DNA from: Anoplolepis gracilipes
Taxonomy: Eukaryota > Arthropoda > Insecta > Hymenoptera > Formicidae
Assembly (NCBI RefSeq): GCF_047496725.1
Contig: NC_132981.1
Location: forward strand, 10,094,501 to 10,158,500
Direction: 5' to 3'
Length of the DNA stretch: 64,000 nucleotides
Shown here: positions 52,809 through 64,000 of the stretch, one piece after another
Numbering within the stretch: position 1 is the first letter of the stretch
Layout of the letters: each line of letters starts with the position of its first letter
Translations under genes and position numbers: made by a program
The notes under the pieces: generated by a model
Told to the model about the DNA's origin: nothing
The model's database searches: none
Seen by the model: the letters and a program-made list of their open reading frames with translations, nothing else

Positions 52809-55800
52809 TTATTTTACGTGTTCATGTGAGCGATGATGAAAAACGAATGAAATACCGCTAACCCAACATTGTCGTAACGGTATGTCCGGTAAATGTCGCG
52901 GATTATGCGAATGTCGCCATTCGGATAGATCGGAATTGCAGTCGGATTGCTCCGGTGGTCCCTTCACTTCGATTCCATTCACGCAACGTTTACATTTGAA
53001 CCTAAATAAATAATAATATTACGCTCTTATCGAGAATCATTCTAAAATATTTAAAATCATGTTTTTACACTTACTTGTCATGTGTATCTGAAACAGTATT
53101 TTCTTCTAATTTGAATAAGTCGCGAAGATCGTTTATAGTGAAATGCCTTGCTACATCATCCTCTTGATCAACTACTGTCGAACTCAATGCTTTTTTATGA
53201 GCTTGTCTCTGAAATATTTTCTCTTCTATCGTCCCAGTCTGAAAAAAAATATAAAATATATATAAAATTATTTATGTAGATTATGATTCAAAAATAATTT
53301 TAGAAATTTAGAAAATAATTTTATTAACTTATTGGCTACCAATGTATGTGTAATTTGTTATTACTGACAGAAAGAAAACGATAGACAAAGCACGGCTTCT
53401 TCTGGCCATCTCTCCAAACTCGGGCCATCGCTTGGTCGTCATTTGCAGGATTCCAATCCGGATCGAACATGACGAGACGATTTGCACCGATAAGATTCAA
53501 GCCGCATCCACCGGCTTTTGAGCTTAGCATGAAGATGAAATCGCTGCTGCTGTCGCTATTAAAATTATCGACTACTTTCGATCTCTTCTTGATAGTCATC
53601 GTACCGTCGAGTCTCACATAATTGTAGGAACGTTTACTGCACAGTTTCTCGAATAAATCGAGAGTCTGTGTATAGTTAGAAACTAGTACTATTTTGTCGT
53701 TTGTTGTGGTTTTAATCGATGCCAACAAACAATCCAGAACCATAAGTTTGCCTGATAATTCTGGTAACAGCTGCCTGTAACAAAGATTCTGTCATTAAAT
53801 ATAATTCCATGGTATATTTTCACTTATTTCATAGCACAGTAACATTTAATCTTACTTTGTGGAGTAATGTGGTGGCAACAATTGTGCAGCTTTCTCAAAT
53901 CCCTCTGCCTTTTCCATTATTTTATCATATATCAAGTCGGGATGATTGCACAGCTTTTTTAAAAGAGTTATGGCAGCTAGAGCTGATAAACGGCTTCCAT
54001 TCTTTGGATTATCACTCTCTAAAATGGACAAAGATATAAAAAAAAAATTTTGTATATTTTATTACGTGCTATGTGGAGCTATTGCTCTTTATCCTAAAAT
54101 TGTCAATTAAATGATTTTAGAAACGTACCTTCCATAGATTTTTTTATACTATCGCTCTGTATAAAGTTCTTGTAGAGACGAGTTTGAAGCTCTCCCATTT
54201 TTATGCATACTACAAGTTCATGCTTCAGTGGTAGATATTTGGAAAGTAAAGCGCTGGTACGTCTAATGAGACATTTATTAACGACTGATACCAACTCAGC
54301 CAAACGTTCCTGGGCGAGTTGACGCTGCCCGTCTGTTGCATCTGCATCTTGGCCACGTAATATGGGTATCTCATACTTTCTCCGAAATTCCTGAAAAAAT
54401 AATTGAAATGATAAAGTTAGAATATATATATATATATATTTTCTTTTTAAATAAATTACATGTCAACTTTTATCGATATATATTCTATTTACCTGTGCAG
54501 TTCCTAATAATCCTTGATTAACAAAGTGTACGAGGGAAAAATATTCCAGAAGATCATTTTGTATAGGCGTTCCACTGAGCAACACTCTTCTCTTAGCTTT
54601 CAAACCCATCAAGGATTGATAGGTTTGATTTTCACAATTCTTTAAGCGATGACCCTCATCGCATAATACAAGGCCTACTTCATCTTGATGTAATACATGT
54701 GCATGCAAGCGAAATGTTTCATAACTTATAATTAGAATAGGAGTTACACATCTACCGCCGTAAGTTTTCATGAATCTGATAAGTTTTGTGTCAATCTCTG
54801 CTTTCTTTCCTCCATCAATAGCAAGCGTATTAACTATATTATTTAACCATTTGTTAATTTCATTGTACCAATTTTTCACTAAAGAGCTGGGTGCAACAAT
54901 AATTGCTTTGTCTATTAATGGTTTAGTTTCCGGTCCTGTAGAAACATTTCTTTAATTGTATTATTTTCACCTTTTTTATTAATTTTTAAGAAGCTTCATA
55001 TAGATACATTACCTTGCTTCAATAATGTCCATAACAGTGTTATACACTGCAATGTCTTCCCAAGACCCATTTCATCTGCCATAATACACCCGTATGCATT
55101 TTCTATACGTTTACCCGTTACACATTCATACATAAATTTCACGCCTTCACGTTGATGCGGCCTTAATACATTGCACAATATAGGATCTACGACTACGTGT
55201 ACAAGTTGTTTACATCTGCAAAAATTATATACATAATGTAATTGTAATTTTATTTTAATAATTATACATATTATAATGGTTTCAATAAGAATACTTGAAC
55301 ATATGCTATATTTAGAAATGCATGTATTTATACATACGGATCAATTTTTAGTCTTTCATGTTCAGATAATTCTGGTGGTGAATAAACGATTAGTGCATTG
55401 GGTTCATCAGGATCATGCAATGGTCTACGTGGTCCTGACAGACGTAATCCAAGAACTCGTCCTGATAATCGATAACCAGGTACTGGTATTTTAAAAGGTT
55501 TGCTAAGAAGTTTTCTCACTCTTTCTTCCTAATTAATATCAAATATATATCAGATTTTTCTAGCAAAAATCAAACAAATAAGATCTGTTACAAATAAATT
55601 TACATGTTCGGATACTATTTTTTGCATTGTGTGGATGCCATCATCGGATAGAAGAACAGCTTTACGTTCTGATATCTGTATGTCTTTGACATTTTTGGAA
55701 ACCCTTCTTTTTGTCTCTGGCGGACAATTTTCAGACAAAGTTATTGTTGCAATATCCTCTGGTATATCCAATAGTAAAGGACGTTTTCCTCGTTGACTGG

Positions 55801-56056
55801 GTGCCAGTGACCGATTCTTGAAACACACATAAAGAAGGAATATTATATTGTATTTTAAACTTTTCGTACAAGACAAGTGAATACTTCAATCAATTTTCTT
55901 TGGTAAATTTAATTAAGTTCGTTTTTATAAATTATAAATACAATATAAACACACGTAATGTGAATGACAATTTGATACTCCATATGCTGAAAGAAATCAT
56001 TTTTCAGAAGATAATACTAATAAATGAAACGAAAATGTTTCTATAATTATTACCAT
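52809..56056 (-). CDS. RAD54L (okra): RAD54 DNA repair and recombination ATPase
   Basis: Ten exons in transcript order: 56054-56056 (ATG only, inferred), 55604-55816, 55338-55528, 55013-55215, 54493-54935, 54129-54390, 53856-54018, 53369-53774, 53075-53238, 52809-53001, giving 746 residues (human 747). A Swi2/Snf2 dsDNA translocase that works with Rad51 in homologous recombination. Visible motifs: NRSLAPSQ at the N-terminus, RPHQREGVKF, Walker A DEMGLGKT (Lys about 189, the same number as in human), CDEGHRLKN (Walker B), LLSGTPIQND, CLIRRT, VSNYTQTLDLF, RLDGTM, LSSKAGGCGLNLIGANRL and QAMARVWRDGQKK (motif VI). The C-terminal KCKRCVNG segment has a CxxC pair. No broken motif is seen. The start is the weakest point: ATG|GTAATA spliced to AAT CGG TCA gives MNRSLAPS, close to the vertebrate MRRSLAPS. 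Confidence 0.96.
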
Positions 56057-57490
56057 TTCACTTTCAAATATTCATTTTGTTGATAAATTAACAAAATATC
56101 TTGTAATTTGTTGTCGAATACGAATATGGCGCGAACCGCTAAATAAAACGAATAAAACTAACCTATTTAATTGTGATCATTAACTATAAAACGATGCTAG
56201 ATGTGACACAGCGTTGTATTTTTTTGTACGCTAATGGCGCTACGATAGTCATTAAGCGCCAAATTCAAATCAAATTTGATGACATTTTCTCCTCCTTAGT
56301 CGTTTCGAGAAAATTTCTTTTTAATATGCTACTTTTATTTATTTCAATCAATAATAAATACATATTAAATGTAAAAATTAGATGCTATTAAATGAAAATC
56401 TTTTCTTTGTTTACAAAAATCTGCAACCTTGAAAAGAAAATATTAAAAATTGCAAAGTATAAAAAATTATAAAATTAATATATATGTAATATATAATAAT
56501 ATATAATATTAAAAATCACAAAGTATAAAAAAATTATAAAATTAACATATATGAAAAAAAGAGATTATCTAATATTCTAAAATAAGACAATTAATCAAAC
56601 AAAATAATTCATGGTAATAGATTAAATAGCATCACTTAAACAAACAAAGCGCTTCAAACAACAATTCTTCTTTAATTTTCTATTTCTAACATGTACATTT
56701 TGCATCTCGCAAGAATAATACATGGCATTGTTTTGCTTAAAACATTCTCTAGAAGTAACTGTACATATTGTGTTAAACGTTTATTTTTTCTGTTTCAGTT
56801 GATTCATCAAACGCATAAAGAATCTTATATATGTGAATTTTTTTCAATGGAATGTAGGGAACGCAAAAGTATAACGTGATCGTATAGATGTACTTCTCCA
56901 TGCTTTTTGTCTACATTAATACTGAATGATATATTACACTTTACAATGGTCGCTTGGTGTGAGTGAACACTGTCGCTTTAAGCACGAGAAATATATGCGT
57001 CAAATGTTGAAATAATATATATTCACAGTGTTTATTATCTTCATGATGAATAACATGCGTAGTTTTGGATCTGCGACTTGTACATTTGCACACGCAAGAT
57101 TCCGTAATAAATCTGTTATAATTTTCAATTTACTTTACATATCAATATCATTTATGCTATTTACTTTACCTCTCATTGCACAACATCAAAAACGTGTACG
57201 ATCCTTGTAAGCTTGTAACATTAATATTTATAGCGCGTAAATAAGACGCGCTATATTCTTCCATTGTTTTTCCTTTTATTCAAGTGCATATTACACTGCT
57301 AAATCATTCTCTTTAATTATTTTCTTGTCACATTGTATCAACCTTTTTTGTAAATACACGAGAATAGAGGTGTTTATATTTCAATTAATGTCAATGAAAA
57401 GATATATCGAGCTTATACGCGATCTTCATCATTTAATTAGTAATTTGAACAAGCTTACACGTAAGGCGAGACACATAAATAAAAAGGCGA
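56057..57490. other. RAD54 upstream and V-ATPase B 3' UTR
   Basis: AT-rich. TTTATT at 57275-57280 gives an AATAAA on the minus strand, a plausible poly(A) signal about 215 bp after the V-ATPase stop. No gene seen. The RAD54 promoter should lie near 56060-56300; no motif recognised. Confidence 0.5.
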
Positions 57491-60314
57491 TTAATGACGG
57501 GAATCCCTCGGATAGAATTCCGCAAGGGTGCTGGCCGGAATTCGCTTAAGCATCTCCTTGGGGAAGATTCGCAACAGTTGCCAGCCGATATCTAACGATT
57601 CAAAGACCGTACGGTTTTCGTAGCTACCCTGTGAAATAAAGTTCTTCTCGAATTTCGACAAGAATTCCAAGTACAATAGATCATCTGGCGTCAATGCCTC
57701 CTCTCCTACGACGGCTTTCATTGCCTGGACATCCTTTCCAATGGCATAGCAAGCATACTGAAAAGATATATTTATATAATTGTACAAAAATTATATTTGA
57801 AAACGATATATTTTAATTTAAATTATATATACATTTAAATTATATATATATTTCTTTTTTAATTATAATTAAAAGTTTTAAAAGTAATTATAGAAAAAAA
57901 AAGAAAGTAGAATATAATGTATAAAAAAGAATATATTAAAATATATCAAAATTCAATTTCGCAATTTAATAAGTTTGTATTTTTTTACAATTTAATATGA
58001 TAACTTACCAGTTGATTAGATACATCAGAGTGATCTTTTCGTGTCATGCCTTCGCCAATGGCAGACTTCATGAGACGCGACAAGGACGGTAGTACGTTCA
58101 CAGGTGGATAGATTTGCCTGTTGTGCAGCTGACGATCTACGTAGATCTGACCCTCGGTGATGTAACCAGTGAGATCGGGTATCGGGTGAGTAATATCGTC
58201 GTTGGGCATAGTGAGAATCGGAATCTGCGTAATGGAGCCGTTGCGGCCCTCTACACGACCGGCACGCTCATAGATGGTAGCCAGATCGGTGTACATGTAA
58301 CCGGGGAAACCACGTCTACCCGGTACTTCTTCACGAGCGGCCGATACCTCACGCAACGCTTCGGCGTAAGAGGACATGTCCGTGAGAATGACCAGCACGT
58401 GTTTTTCGCACTGATACGCCAGGAATTCAGCCGCCGTCAAGGCCAGACGCGGTGTAATAATTCTTTCAATCGTCGGATCGTTGGCCAAATTCAAAAACAA
58501 GCATACGTTCTCCATAGAACCGTTCTCTTCAAAGTCCTGTTTGAAGAAACGTGCAGTCTCCATGTTAACACCCATAGCCGCAAATACGATGGCAAAGTTG
58601 TCCTCGTGTGAGTCAAGAACGGATTTACCAGGTACCTTTACAAGACCTGCTTGACGGCAAATTTGCGCGGCGATCTGTCACAAAATAAAAATTGAAGAAT
58701 AAAATTTTGATTAAAAATATCGAAAAAGGAAAACTTTTATTTTAGAGAGTAAGATTCTATTTAGATGATTGGAGAAACTAATTGTGCGCGTAATTTAAGT
58801 AATACTGCGATACCTCGTTATGTGGTAGACCAGCAGCAGAGAAGATGGGAATCTTCTGACCACGAGCAATAGAGTTCATCACGTCGATGGCTGATATTCC
58901 AGTTTGAATCATTTCCTCTGGATAAATACGAGACCATGGATTAATAGGCTGTCCTTGAATATCCAAATAATCTTCTGCTAGGATTGGTGGGCCTTTGTCG
59001 ATCGGTTTTCCTGATCCATTGAATACACGACCCAACATGTCCTCAGACACTGGGGTCCGCAGGATGTCACCGGTGAATTCGCAATGAGTGTTCTTCGCAT
59101 CAATGCCTGATGTGCCCTCAAAAACTTGAACCACAGCTTTGGAACCAGAGACCTCCAATACTTGTCCAGAACGTAGAGAGCCATCAGCGAGTTTCAGTTG
59201 TACAATTTCAGCATACTTTGGGAACTTTACTTCATCCAATATTACCAATGGACCATTTACTCCAGATACTGTCTTATAAGCTGGAAGAAGCAAACAATAG
59301 TGTATTAATTACTGATTAGAACTGATATGTTTTTTTTATATTAATGGTTTTTAAATAAAATAAAATTTTAAATATTTAAAATAAAAAAATAGGAATATGT
59401 TAAAGAATTATATATTTTATACTGACTGATTTTTTTAAAGCTGATAATATCTTGAAATATATAATATTATATTTGTACTTTTCAAAAGTATCGTTAATTT
59501 TTTTTTGTTTTTTTTATATATATAAATAAGGAAATTGAGATGGTATATACGTACACTTGAATGCAATAAAAAAATACACTATATATATATTTTCCATTTA
59601 ACATTTACGTTAACAAAATAAATTTTGTAAGAATAATATTTATCTACTTTCATAACTTCTAAAAAAACTTACAGTACCAATTTAATATGGTCAAAATTTT
59701 AGACAAATTATAAGACAATCATATTGTTCATCATTTATATATCTTTTGCACTATGTTATGTCATAATCTTCCAGATATTGTCGACGCAGGTTACGCCCGT
59801 AGACGAGAATATCATCAAATATTTAAATAACTGAGTTTTAAAACATCTCAGTGTCATTTCTATAATTCTGAATATTAATCGAGAAGTCATTTCAATATTT
59901 TCTAGAAACCTATAAAAGCAAAATTGCGTGTTTGTGCAAACTATTCGAGCGAACACGAATCGTCGTCTGCAGTCACATGACAAGCTCGGTCTCGAGAGTG
60001 ACAAGTTCGACGGGGAGGTTCTCGGGGGGACAGTTTTCCATTCCTCATCGAGAAAATTCACGAGAAAAGCAAGATAATAAATGTTATCAATCAAGATTCT
60101 TTGCATACGAAAAAATCACTGAGAATTTCGAGGATCAGCTGATGCAGTCAGGAGGATCGATCAGATGCTACGCCCAATTGAGCCCCGAGTTCTCATCACA
60201 GATCTTCGTCGTCGAGGGTTACTTACTGAGACGGGGCTGCGCGATGAAGTCCCGGGACACGGCGAGCACATGTTCCTGGTTTGCCTGGTGATTGCTGATG
60301 CCTTTAGAATACAT
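57491..60314 (-). CDS. Vha55 (ATP6V1B): V-type proton ATPase subunit B
   Basis: Four exons in transcript order: 60227-60314, 58814-59280, 58009-58674, 57491-57757, giving 495 residues, normal for the family. Subunit B is the non-catalytic nucleotide-binding partner of subunit A in the V1 ring; the pump acidifies lysosomes, endosomes and the apical membrane of insect epithelia. The protein reads through in register: MYSKGISNHQANQEHVLAVS, then TYKTVSGVNGPLVILD, SGSKAVVQVFEGTSGID, PIFSAAGLPHNE (about 174-185, the degenerate P-loop of B subunits), ANDPTIERIITPRLAL, LTDMSSYAEALREVSAAREE, PGYMYTDLATIYERAGR and the C-terminal LAEFYPRDSRH. Start ATG 60314 is the only one before the conserved N-terminus. 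Intron 1 (946 bp) and the upstream region carry MITF-type E-boxes (listed separately). It is head-to-head with the gene at 61413. Confidence 0.97.
59972..59981. promoter_or_regulatory. M-box GTCACATGAC in V-ATPase B intron 1
   Basis: Full palindromic-type TCACATGA core, the preferred site of MITF/TFE bHLH-Zip factors, 246 bp inside intron 1. Site match is seen; binding is inference. Confidence 0.5.
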
Positions 60315-61412
60315 CTCGACTTATGGTTCTTCCGACAGTTCGCACTCGCACGTTATCCACTACTGTCACTACTCGCTCCGACGAATAGCAGAGGATACTA
60401 GCTGCGTCGAGAGAGACAGAGAGATGTATCGAGGAGGACAACTGGCGGAGGAGGGATGATCCGGGCGGCCGAATATCCACGAGCGCGGAAAATAATACGC
60501 GCAGAACGTCAAATATATAATGCGAGATGAGAGAGAATATTTTTTCTCGACGAAAAATTGCGTCTTGGAAAAAGTTACGCGTTCCTTGAAACGGTTTGCG
60601 AAAAAATTACAACGCGCGCGGGACACGCGAGAGAGAGAGAGAGAAGGATGGAAGACGAGGCACGTGCAATCACGTGGATTGGACTACGTGAATCGTTGAA
60701 CGTTTGCTTCGAACGAAGCTCGAGGGAGGGAGCTATATTCGGCGCGTGGATAAAAATACACGAAATTGAGAAAAGTCGACAGGCGACAGGATTATTCACA
60801 CAAAATTCAGGGTAATGTTCGTAATTTCTCGATATTCCTCGACATTGAATAATGGAAGATGTCGGCTTCTTTAATACGTGGCGACAATGCATTTGATGAC
60901 GTTTGTGTTAATTGCGGGATAATATCGTGGAGAGAAAACTGTTCTCTTGGCGTTTATCTCATGTAAGTATATAATTTATTTAATCAATATCTTGAATGTG
61001 TAAATCGTGTCGATAATTTCTAAAATTATTGTTTCTATTACATAATATATAAAAATCTATGTTTATTTTTATTAACGTTTTGATAAATGTTTGAAAAATA
61101 TAGATGAAAACTATTGATATACATATATGTATATATACAAGAGATAAGAGATGCAAGAATTAACCTGCAGTAGCCAGCAGGTGGCGTGATTGCCACAAGA
61201 AGTCAGGCACAGATCACACGGTACGACGGCTACGTTCATGCGGCTTCGTCTTCGCCGGTGACAGTTGCTCTGACAAGCGCAGGCGGCGGGCGGTGGGGCA
61301 GTGGTCGGTCACGTTTTCTGCGGGTAGGACGGTTTTTCTTGGCGCGAATCAGTCCATCCATCCACAGCAAGTGTACGAGAGCGAGCTGTTAGACTGTTCG
61401 ACACAAAAAGCG
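60315..61412. promoter_or_regulatory. divergent V-ATPase B / 61413-gene upstream region
   Basis: About 1.1 kb between opposed start codons. CpG-rich near both ends (60315-60800 and 61160-61412) and AT-rich in between, so two separate promoters are more likely than one shared. A GA run lies at 60629-60642. Confidence 0.5.
60661..60676. promoter_or_regulatory. paired CACGTG E-boxes
   Basis: CACGTG at 60661-60666 and 60671-60676 start exactly 10 bp apart, followed by GGATTGG (an inverted CCAAT box). They lie about 350 bp upstream of the V-ATPase B ATG and 740 bp upstream of the divergent gene's ATG. Such sites serve MITF/TFEB, USF or Myc-Max factors. Confidence 0.5.
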
Positions 61413-61611
61413 ATGGCGGCCCTCAAACGAATCACCAGCCTAACCCGGGCGCTCGCGACGGCGACATCCGCGTCGCGGCCTTGCTTCCAGCACGCCTCGA
61501 GAAAGACCTACTTCACGTATGTGAATGAACCATCCATGCCGATCCCTAATAAAGAGCCCTGTTGGCTGAAGACCGCCGACGAGGCTATCGAACAGGCTGA
61601 ACTCGACTCAG
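61413..61611 (+). CDS. first exon of a probable mitochondrial acyl-CoA transferase/hydrolase (partial)
   Basis: One exon of 66 codons plus one base, ending TCAG|GTAAAT. The N-terminus MAALKRITSLTRALATATSA is Arg/Ser/Ala-rich without acids, a typical mitochondrial targeting peptide, followed by SRKTYFTYVNEPSMPIPNKE and WLKTADEAIEQAELDSG. The block YxxEPxxPIPxKEPxW...A(D/E)EA resembles the start of animal acetyl-CoA hydrolase / 4-hydroxybutyrate CoA-transferase-like proteins, where the next residues would be of the type DxVFVHG. That assignment is from memory of the family. No second exon is found in the remaining 2.4 kb, so intron 1 is longer than the window. ATG 61413 sits in GCGATGGCG. Confidence 0.5.
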
Positions 61612-64000
61612 GTAAATCGATGATGGTCTTTCTCAGCAAATGGAGCGACGCGATATTTCGTGGCTCTACCGAGTTTTATGACGGTTAATCCCATCAATTA
61701 TTTTAATATTACGTAAATTTTATTTCCGTATCATGTTTATCTTATAAGTAAGACTATAACATAAGGAGACAGCAAATCGCTGAATCAGCCTTGTGCATAA
61801 CATTATTTGTTGACGCAACGAAACCTTGATCATGAGCCTTCGTGATGATTTAACCGTCTTATTAACGGTTATTATTTCGTTATTGTAATGTTAAGATAAG
61901 CGTTCAAAGTTTCTCAATTTGAATAAATCATATTTTACTTATTTTTTTTTTACTCTAATAGGATTACTTTTTTGTATAACATTTAAATTATATTGTTTAT
62001 CATTATTAATTTTTTTCGGATATATTTCATCACAGTGAAATATAGCCTCGAGTTCTTAACGATGATTAATGTAAATGGGACGATGGTTCATGTAAATGTC
62101 AAAGCACATAGGTATACGCAGTTGATCGTCTATTTGCGAGAGTGATTTCTATTAAATTGCACTTCCTCCAAGCTGCTTATCGTCCGCAATTGCATTAGAT
62201 AAAGGCAATGTATGATACGAGGTGCTCTGCAAAGTTTCTAACATTATATATATTCTAGTTTTTGTAAACATTTATACAAATTCTTGTTTTTTGACTCAGA
62301 ATCAGATACAAATTTTACCCAAACATTTTACAATAAACATTTTTTATATAGAATAATGTTGGTTACACATAGAATTACGTAAATCTAATTTTTATATTTG
62401 TAATTATATTCTACATTTTTTATATAAAAAAAAACAAAATATTTAAATCTTATCGTGCGCAAAATAATATTTCAATCTTAAGATAGATAAATGATTTGTA
62501 CGTCGGTACATTTAGCGTAAGATTTAGCGCAAGGTACTCTTTGCAAAACTTTCAGCCGATTGATTTATATGTGGCCAAATTTCGCGCCCCGTCAAGACCC
62601 CACTTGCGAGATAATCGATTGCCAGTACTATAATCAAGAATATACATATAGCCAAATTGCCTTGAATTTTCAGCATTATTTTCGTACAATTGTCACAGTG
62701 AATTATTCATAAGCGCGGTGACATAAGTATGCTTGATGTTTTTCTAGCGATGTTTTTTTTCACGCATCGATATTTTGCAATATGTTTTAAAAAATGCTGT
62801 TTAAATAACAAGGATAATGATATATGTGCTTTAGATTATTGTTTGCAAAGTTTTTCCGATTTATTCATAATTTATATGCTGGGTAACATCAATACTTCTT
62901 CATATTTCCAATATCGATTGCTGTTTGAGTGTTTGATAAGATCGATTCAACACATACGATTATCATGTACTTAATTCATACTTTATTTGTCATAAAGAGA
63001 ATGTCATTATGAAAGTCATTAAAACACTTGCTGATAAAGAAAACTGATAATCAACCGACATTCTTTGTTATTAATAACACATAATTTAAGTGAAGAAAAA
63101 TTAATTTTAGTCTCTATTTATATTATTTATTAATATATAAAATTTATTTATATATAATCTAATTTTTGGGAGAAAAGCTACAAAAAACTTTTCAAATAAT
63201 ATAAATTCAATTCAAGTTGTAAAGTTAATTCATATTTATCCATGACACCGGTTTTCGTCCTTGATATATGAAATGATGTTGTAAGATGTCCTTGTTACTC
63301 TTAATGTTTCGTTTGATTCCCGTTAAGCTAAATGAGCTTTCTAATCTTATCTTTACGTTTGTCTTCTGATGCTTCTCATCGCTAAATTTACAAACGACTT
63401 CCTTGTCTTGTTCGAGCATCACAGTTTTATAATAATTTTCTAATATATTATATACAAATATATTTCGGATAGGACTGATAAAAAACTTCACAGCTGACAG
63501 TTGTGCAAACGATATTGAACGAGTGAATATACTACCAACATTGACCTCGATATGCAAATCTACGTATATATATATATATATATATACATCCGAAGTCCAA
63601 CTTCTGTTTAAATATAGTCCACCATTACCATCGACTAAAATTTTGCCAACATAATAAACTAGATTATTTTCGATGAAAATTTTCACGATGTAAACATCTT
63701 TCCGATTTTCTTGTGATATTTTTATAGGTTTTTTTTGTATTTAAAAAAATTGTATGCACTTTTTATAAACGAATTAATTTGTAATTTTTATTTTTAATTT
63801 TTCCAATTTTTTTTATGATTCTTCTAAACTCGTGTACTAATAATTGAAACATATTGAATAATATAGATATGAGAGATATATGAAATGTCATATGTGCGAT
63901 ATCACATAACATTGCGTGTAACGATCGCATTTCGATAAGATTCGCAAAGTAACAATATTTTCTATTATACGGGAAAATAAAAATGTCTACGCTTTATTAT
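61612..64000. other. large first intron of the 61413 gene
   Basis: AT-rich and without supported exons on the plus strand. A 153-codon open frame on the minus strand (63225-63686) is interrupted by a Tyr/Ile run from an (AT)n microsatellite at 63567-63585. Confidence 0.5.
63225..63686 (-). other. unrecognised open frame, possibly a decayed gene
   Basis: 153 codons with a mostly non-repetitive translation (SDEKHQKTNVKIRLESSF, ILQHHFIYQGRKPVSW) apart from the (AT)n-encoded IYIYIYIY. No family recognised and no flanking splice pattern established. Could be chance in AT-rich DNA, an exon of a nested gene, or a transposon remnant. Confidence 0.15.

Noticed and set aside
58114..58611. 165-codon plus-strand frame
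   Set aside because: Exactly antisense to the conserved central exon of V-ATPase subunit B; the minus strand carries the real protein.

Overview
This is a stretch of animal nuclear genome, almost certainly an insect. The genes have many short introns with GT-AG borders, the intergenic DNA is AT-rich and full of (AT)n microsatellites, and CpG-rich tracts mark promoters. The protein set is a standard insect one (STAT, augmin subunit 6, Su(s)/ZC3H4, V-ATPase B). The mix of very AT-rich introns with CpG-dense promoters and small hairpin transposons suggests Hymenoptera, probably an ant, but I cannot prove the species from sequence alone.

Layout. 1-10039: no gene I can support; palindromic and transposon-like sequence, including a terminal-inverted-repeat element at 3989-5432. 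10040-12058 (+): MFSD10-type transporter. 14612-22977 (+): a nine-exon STAT whose phosphotyrosine motif resembles STAT5. 26221-30673 (-): a SAXO/FAM154 axonemal microtubule protein, six exons. 32036-34047 (-): type II phosphatidylinositol 4-kinase, six exons. 35153-37427 (-): HAUS6, eight exons. 38475-39399 (+): LSM8, four exons, head-to-head with HAUS6. 41386-49761 (-): ZC3H4/Su(s) triple-CCCH protein, eight exons. 52809-56056 (-): RAD54, ten exons. 57491-60314 (-): V-ATPase subunit B, four exons. 61413 to beyond the right edge (+): first exon of a probable mitochondrial acyl-CoA transferase/hydrolase, head-to-head with the V-ATPase gene.

I assembled the exon chains by hand from splice sites, reading-frame phase and remembered family sequence. 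Nine complete chains close in frame, with lengths close to those usual for the families: 439, 822, 483, 480, 565, 96, 1197, 746 and 495 residues.

The genes do not form one pathway; this is ordinary eukaryotic gene order. I found no new multi-gene system. What deserves a second look is the non-coding DNA: several full-length hairpin elements (one with TTAA flanks), two copies of one repeat family in STAT introns, an inverted duplication in the SAXO gene that carries a copy of its own splice acceptor, a pair of CACGTG boxes 10 bp apart plus an M-box at the V-ATPase B gene, and a roughly 60-unit (GU) run predicted just after the ZC3H4 stop codon.
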